Below, in pieces: positions 60,253-64,000 of a DNA stretch of 64,000 nt; the stretch's first letter is position 1, and every line of letters starts with the position of its first letter. Source of the DNA: Methanoregula sp. GTDB lineage: Archaea; Halobacteriota; Methanomicrobia; Methanomicrobiales; Methanospirillaceae. The notes below the pieces were generated by a model. That model was not told the origin of the DNA. It saw only the letters and a list, made by a program, of their open reading frames with translations, and searched no databases. The position numbers and the translations under genes are program-made. Where the stretch lies: assembly GCA_041645435.1 (NCBI GenBank), contig JBAZQB010000002.1, forward strand, positions 1-64,000, written 5' to 3'.

Positions 60253-62208
60253 ATGAAATTTATGAAAAAAATGGACGGGGTCTTTCATGCTTCCGAAGGT
60301 ACCGCCCGGTTTTCTGTTCTCAAAGAACAGTCGATCAAGACCGTCTTTTTCTTCACAGCCCTCTTTGCCGTAATTGTCGTCTCATTCATCCTGCTCTTCT
60401 TGTTACGGGACGGTTACCCGATCTTCGCCCAGGTCGGTCTCCTTAATTTCCTCCTCGGCCCAGACTGGGCTCCGAGCGCCGTTGAACCATTGTATGGGAT
60501 CTTCCCGCTCATTATCGGCACCCTCCTTGTCACTATTGGGGCCATGCTCTTTGCCGTCCCGCTTTCCATCGGCTGTGCAATCTATATCTCGGAACTCGCG
60601 TCCCCCCGGACAAAAAAGATCCTCAAGCCAGCAGTCGAACTGCTGGCCGGCATCCCCTCCGTGGTATACGGGTTTTTCGGTCTCATCGTCCTGACAAATT
60701 TTATCCGGGTGACCTTCGATATTCCTACCGGGGAGACCTGGCTTGCAGCTTCGGTGCTGCTCGGGATCATGGCCCTTCCCACGATTATCAGCGTCTCTGA
60801 GGATGCCATCAGTTCGGTACCCCATGAGTACAAGGAAGGGTCGCTCGCTATCGGAGCAACGCAGTGGCAGACAATCAGCCGGGTGCTGGTGCCGGCAGCC
60901 CTTTCCGGTATCGCAGCAGCAATTATCCTTGGGATCGGACGGGCCATCGGAGAGACCATGGCAGTCCTGATGGTGGCCGGTAATGCAGCGATCATCCCGG
61001 ATCCTATCTGGAATATCCTCTCGCCGTTACGAACCCTGACCGCAACGCTCGGCATCGAGATGGGCGAGGTATCCGTCGGCAGCGAGCACTACAGCGCCCT
61101 GTTTGGTGTTGCCGTGGTCCTGCTCATTATCACGCTCATCATCAATCTCTCCGCTGTCGCAATCCTGCGCCATCTTAAGGAAGGAAGAGCCCATTGTCCC
61201 GCACGGAAACCGCTCGTCTCTTCCGCCACCAGAGAATCCCTTGCACGATTTGCTGGGATTATCGGTATTGCACTCGTACTCGTATTCCTGCTCGCCGCCG
61301 CACCGTGGTGGCTTGCCGCCCTTGTCCTGCTCACTATCGGGGCATGGTATTTCGGCAGGGACCAGCTCTCCCAGAAGCAAATCCAGACGATTGCCTTCAG
61401 TCTTGTCGGCCTTGCGACCGTCATCGTACTTGCCATCCTAGTCATTATCCTGCAGGACATTATCATCAACGGACTACCGGCACTCTCGTGGGAGTTCCTC
61501 ACCCAGCCGCCCAGGGATCTCGGGCGGGCCGGAGGAATATTTCCGGCCATTGTCGGCACGCTCTATCTCGTCATGGGTGCGATTGCAATTGCTCTGCCGC
61601 TCGGTGTAGGGGCGGCCATCTATCTCGTGGAATATACACGGGAAGGGCGGATCACCCGGCTCATCCGGACCGGTGTTGACCTGCTCAACGGCACGCCTTC
61701 GATCGTCTTTGGCCTCTTCGGGTTTGCCTTCATCGTCATGTATCTCAATGTCGGCGTCTCGCTGCTGGCCGGGCAGGTCACACTTGCCCTGATGGTGCTG
61801 CCGACCGTGATTCGCACAACCGAAGAATCGTTGAAAAATATCCCGCAGTCGTTGCGGGAAGGCAGTCTCGCGCTCGGGGCCACCCAATGGCAGACGATCA
61901 GCCGCGTTGTCATCCCCCCGGCAGTGCCGGGAATTGTGACCGGCGCTATCCTCTCTATTGGCAGAGCGGCGGGAGAGACCGCCCCGATCATGTTCACCGC
62001 AGTGGTCTTCTCATCACGGTTCTTACCCGACTCGGTCTTCCAGCCGGTCATGGCGCTGCCCTACCATCTCTTCATACTGGCGACCAATGTGCCCGGTTCG
62101 TCCACCAACAAATACGGGACTGCGCTTGTCCTGCTCCTGCTCGTCATCGGGTTCTATTCGGTTGCGATTATCGTCAGGACACATTTCCAGAACAAGGCAA
62201 GGGGATAA
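60253..62208 (+). CDS. pstC: fused phosphate permease PstC-PstA
   Basis: 651 residues, two complete ABC permease domains in one chain. The PstC-like half (about 25-310) has the EAA loop EYKEGSLAIGATQWQTISR near 192. The PstA-like half (about 325-650) has SLREGSLALGATQWQTISR. In between is a short linker (HLKEGRAHCPARKPLVSS) and extra helices. PstC and PstA are normally separate proteins forming a heterodimer. AAAGGAGG precedes the ATG. The two EAA loops are also similar in DNA. No stop or frameshift lies between the halves. Confidence 0.92.
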   Translation: MKFMKKMDGVFHASEGTARFSVLKEQSIKTVFFFTALFAVIVVSFILLFLLRDGYPIFAQVGLLNFLLGPDWAPSAVEPLYGIFPLIIGTLLVTIGAMLFAVPLSIGCAIYISELASPRTKKILKPAVELLAGIPSVVYGFFGLIVLTNFIRVTFDIPTGETWLAASVLLGIMALPTIISVSEDAISSVPHEYKEGSLAIGATQWQTISRVLVPAALSGIAAAIILGIGRAIGETMAVLMVAGNAAIIPDPIWNILSPLRTLTATLGIEMGEVSVGSEHYSALFGVAVVLLIITLIINLSAVAILRHLKEGRAHCPARKPLVSSATRESLARFAGIIGIALVLVFLLAAAPWWLAALVLLTIGAWYFGRDQLSQKQIQTIAFSLVGLATVIVLAILVIILQDIIINGLPALSWEFLTQPPRDLGRAGGIFPAIVGTLYLVMGAIAIALPLGVGAAIYLVEYTREGRITRLIRTGVDLLNGTPSIVFGLFGFAFIVMYLNVGVSLLAGQVTLALMVLPTVIRTTEESLKNIPQSLREGSLALGATQWQTISRVVIPPAVPGIVTGAILSIGRAAGETAPIMFTAVVFSSRFLPDSVFQPVMALPYHLFILATNVPGSSTNKYGTALVLLLLVIGFYSVAIIVRTHFQNKARG

Positions 62209-62211
62209 AAA

Positions 62212-62973
62212 ATGTCTGAATCTGCAATTATCACAACAAATAATCTAAACCTCTGGTATCATGAGAAGCATGCACTCCAGTCAGTCTCGATAAAAATCCC
62301 GAGGAACCGGGTAACTGCGCTTATCGGCCCCTCGGGCTGCGGGAAATCGACCCTGCTGCGCTGCTTCAACCGGTTGAATGATCTCATCGATCACGTGAAG
62401 ATCACCGGTGAGATCACGCTCGATGATGAGAACATCCATGCATCCTCGACCGATGTGGTGACCCTCCGGAAGAAAGTCGGCATGGTCTTCCAGAAACCCA
62501 ACCCGTTCCCGAAATCCATCTACGAAAACGTGGCGTACGGCCCCCGGGTACATGGTATCCGGGATAAAGCCGAGCTCGATAAGATTGTCGAGCAGAGTCT
62601 CCGCCACGCAGCGATATGGGATGAAGTAAAAGAACGGCTGAACGATTCGGCACTCGGGCTTTCCGGTGGCCAGCAGCAGCGGCTCTGTATTGCCCGCACC
62701 CTTGCCGTGGAACCGGAAGTTATCCTCATGGACGAGCCCTGTTCAGCGCTCGATCCGATAGCAACAGCAAAGATCGAAAATTTAATCGAGCGGCTCAAGG
62801 AAGATTACACGGTCATCATCGTCACCCACAACATGCAGCAGGCAGCCCGGGTGAGCGATTACACGGGTTTCATGTATCTTGGCAAACTGATCGAATGCGG
62901 AAAGACCGGGCAGATATTCGAGCACCCGAAAGAAGAACTGACCGAGAATTATATCACCGGCAGGTTCGGGTAG
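62212..62973 (+). CDS. pstB: phosphate ABC transporter ATPase PstB
   Basis: 253 residues. Walker A GPSGCGKST at 39-47, signature LSGGQQQR from 150, Walker B ILMDEP at 171-176 and a switch His in VTHNMQQAARV are all intact. FQKPNPFP is the PstB-specific Q-loop. It powers the PstCA permease. Only three bases separate its ATG from the permease stop codon. Confidence 0.94.
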   Translation: MSESAIITTNNLNLWYHEKHALQSVSIKIPRNRVTALIGPSGCGKSTLLRCFNRLNDLIDHVKITGEITLDDENIHASSTDVVTLRKKVGMVFQKPNPFPKSIYENVAYGPRVHGIRDKAELDKIVEQSLRHAAIWDEVKERLNDSALGLSGGQQQRLCIARTLAVEPEVILMDEPCSALDPIATAKIENLIERLKEDYTVIIVTHNMQQAARVSDYTGFMYLGKLIECGKTGQIFEHPKEELTENYITGRFG

Positions 62974-62982
62974 GAGCAGGAT

Positions 62983-63633
62983 ATGGCAGAAAAATTCCAT
63001 ACAGAACTCAAAACACTGAAAACCGACACGCTGGAGATGGCGCATCTCGGGCGGTTCATGCTACGGACCGCAGTGGATGCACTCATCCGGCAGGATACGG
63101 AGCTCGCAGCTTCTGTTGTTGCACAAAAAGAAGAGATCCACCGGATGGAAGTTCGTCTCGAAGAGCACTGCTATCACCTGATTGCGCTCAACCAGCCAAT
63201 GGCAAAGGATATGCGGTTCATCGCTTGTTCGCTCAAAGTGATCACGGCATCGCTGCGTATCGGGCGGTATGGCAAGTCAATTGCCAATACGGTAAATGAC
63301 CTTACTACAAAACCTCACCTCGCCAATATGATGAGCATCCCGCATATGGCAGATCTCGTGCTCGACATGATCGATGATGCGATCAAGGCATATGAGACAG
63401 ATGATCTCCACCTTATTGATGATTTCTCGTCAAGGGATGACACGATCGATGCACTCCGGCACTCGATCTTCCGCGAAGGGATCACCTACATGATGGAAGA
63501 TCCCAAGAACATCTCGCGATGCACGCACTACATTATGGTAGCCCGGTACCTCGAGCGGTGCGCTGATCATGCCTGCAAGATCGCAGAGAATGTCCAGTAT
63601 ATGGAGACGGGTGAACGGGTGGAGATTCATTGA
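62983..63633 (+). CDS. phoU: phosphate transport regulator PhoU
   Basis: 216 residues, two PhoU three-helix repeats, with the metal-site helices QPMAKDMRFIACSLKVITASLRIGRYGKSIAN and YLERCADHACKIAENV. PhoU restrains Pst activity when phosphate is plentiful. GGAG precedes the ATG, nine bases after pstB. It lacks a DNA-binding domain, unlike the AbrB-PhoU protein encoded upstream. Confidence 0.9.
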   Translation: MAEKFHTELKTLKTDTLEMAHLGRFMLRTAVDALIRQDTELAASVVAQKEEIHRMEVRLEEHCYHLIALNQPMAKDMRFIACSLKVITASLRIGRYGKSIANTVNDLTTKPHLANMMSIPHMADLVLDMIDDAIKAYETDDLHLIDDFSSRDDTIDALRHSIFREGITYMMEDPKNISRCTHYIMVARYLERCADHACKIAENVQYMETGERVEIH

Positions 63634-63799
63634 TTCCCCGGCACCATTGGTGAATCAGCAGAATGACCGATAACCGGTCAAATCTTTTTCACTAATCCCG
63701 GTACCGCTGCCTGAAGTCAGACCAATCTATATATCCCCCCTCAAACAAGTTTGTCCATATCAATAAAAAACAGGAAATCCCCATTCCTGCCTTGTATGG

Positions 63800-64000
63800 A
63801 TGACTGATGGCATGACCGATGCAAACACTCCTGGAACTGCGGAACAGGAAAGAAAAACTCAACGCCCTGTTGATTTCTCTCCGGTTACCACGATCTGCGG
63901 TATTGGCACAGCAGCTATCGGCATCCTTGGGATTGTGGGATTGTACCTGTCTCTTCCCCTTTTCAGCGGCATTATTCCCGGTTATAAACCCATATCATTC
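63800..64000 (+). CDS. membrane protein, N-terminal fragment, possibly a sensor kinase
   Basis: The frame opens at ATG 63800-63802 (MTDGMTDANTPGTAEQERKT) and is still open at the window end. A hydrophobic helix (TTICGIGTAAIGILGIVGLY) is followed by FSGIIPGYKPISF. That N-terminal arrangement resembles membrane PAS/histidine kinases of methanogens, but the rest is not visible. A TATA-like ctatatatcc lies at 63724-63733. Confidence 0.5.
   Translation, partial: MTDGMTDANTPGTAEQERKTQRPVDFSPVTTICGIGTAAIGILGIVGLYLSLPLFSGIIPGYKPISF

Overview
The window reads as a chromosomal segment of a methanogenic archaeon, most likely Methanomicrobiales (Methanoregula/Methanosphaerula-like). The grounds are an archaeal AglB oligosaccharyltransferase, an archaeosortase A, a DUF1616 protein, winged-helix and HTH-PAS regulators of methanogen type, an AbrB-PhoU phosphate regulator, and secreted proteins sharing one short leader (MKxxKIGxxLLxLL..VSA). 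The order is an inference from gene content. No rRNA, tRNA or CRISPR array was found.

1-15.1 kb is G+C-rich. It starts with a HisF/HisH/amidotransferase set for an amidated sugar. Next come an unrecognised four-gene cassette (1988-3965), a 185-bp direct repeat (4331-4774), and a three-gene operon (4902-5822) whose first gene is split across two frames at a textbook -1 slippery heptamer. A run of small membrane and secreted proteins follows, then archaeosortase A and several winged-helix regulators. Four copies of one conserved promoter-leader element lie directly upstream of four minus-strand transcription units here (5861-5968, 8592-8770, 10879-11095, 12575-12755).

15.3-54.2 kb is largely A+T-rich and is a surface-glycan and N-glycosylation island. 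It holds GT4 and GT2 glycosyltransferases, two AsnB-type amidotransferases, GT-C-like polytopic proteins, a Wzx-type flippase, LPG-synthase-like and DUF1616 membrane proteins, SMR pairs resembling ArnE/ArnF, and rfbA, rfbB, wecE and wecD-like genes. The last four would make dTDP-Fuc4NAc. AglB closes the island. Rearrangement debris is common: an IS481-like element with an amber stop and a solo copy of its end, an IS1595-like relic, a group II intron domain V-VI relic, a decayed SMR duplicate, a gmd-like relic, and two long paralogues in inverted orientation around about 7 kb.

54.4-64 kb is housekeeping-like and G+C-rich: dCMP deaminase, an HTH-PAS regulator, a methyltransferase, then the phosphate locus. 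That locus has an AbrB-PhoU regulator divergent from pstS, a fused pstC-pstA, pstB and phoU. The start of another membrane protein gene runs off the end.
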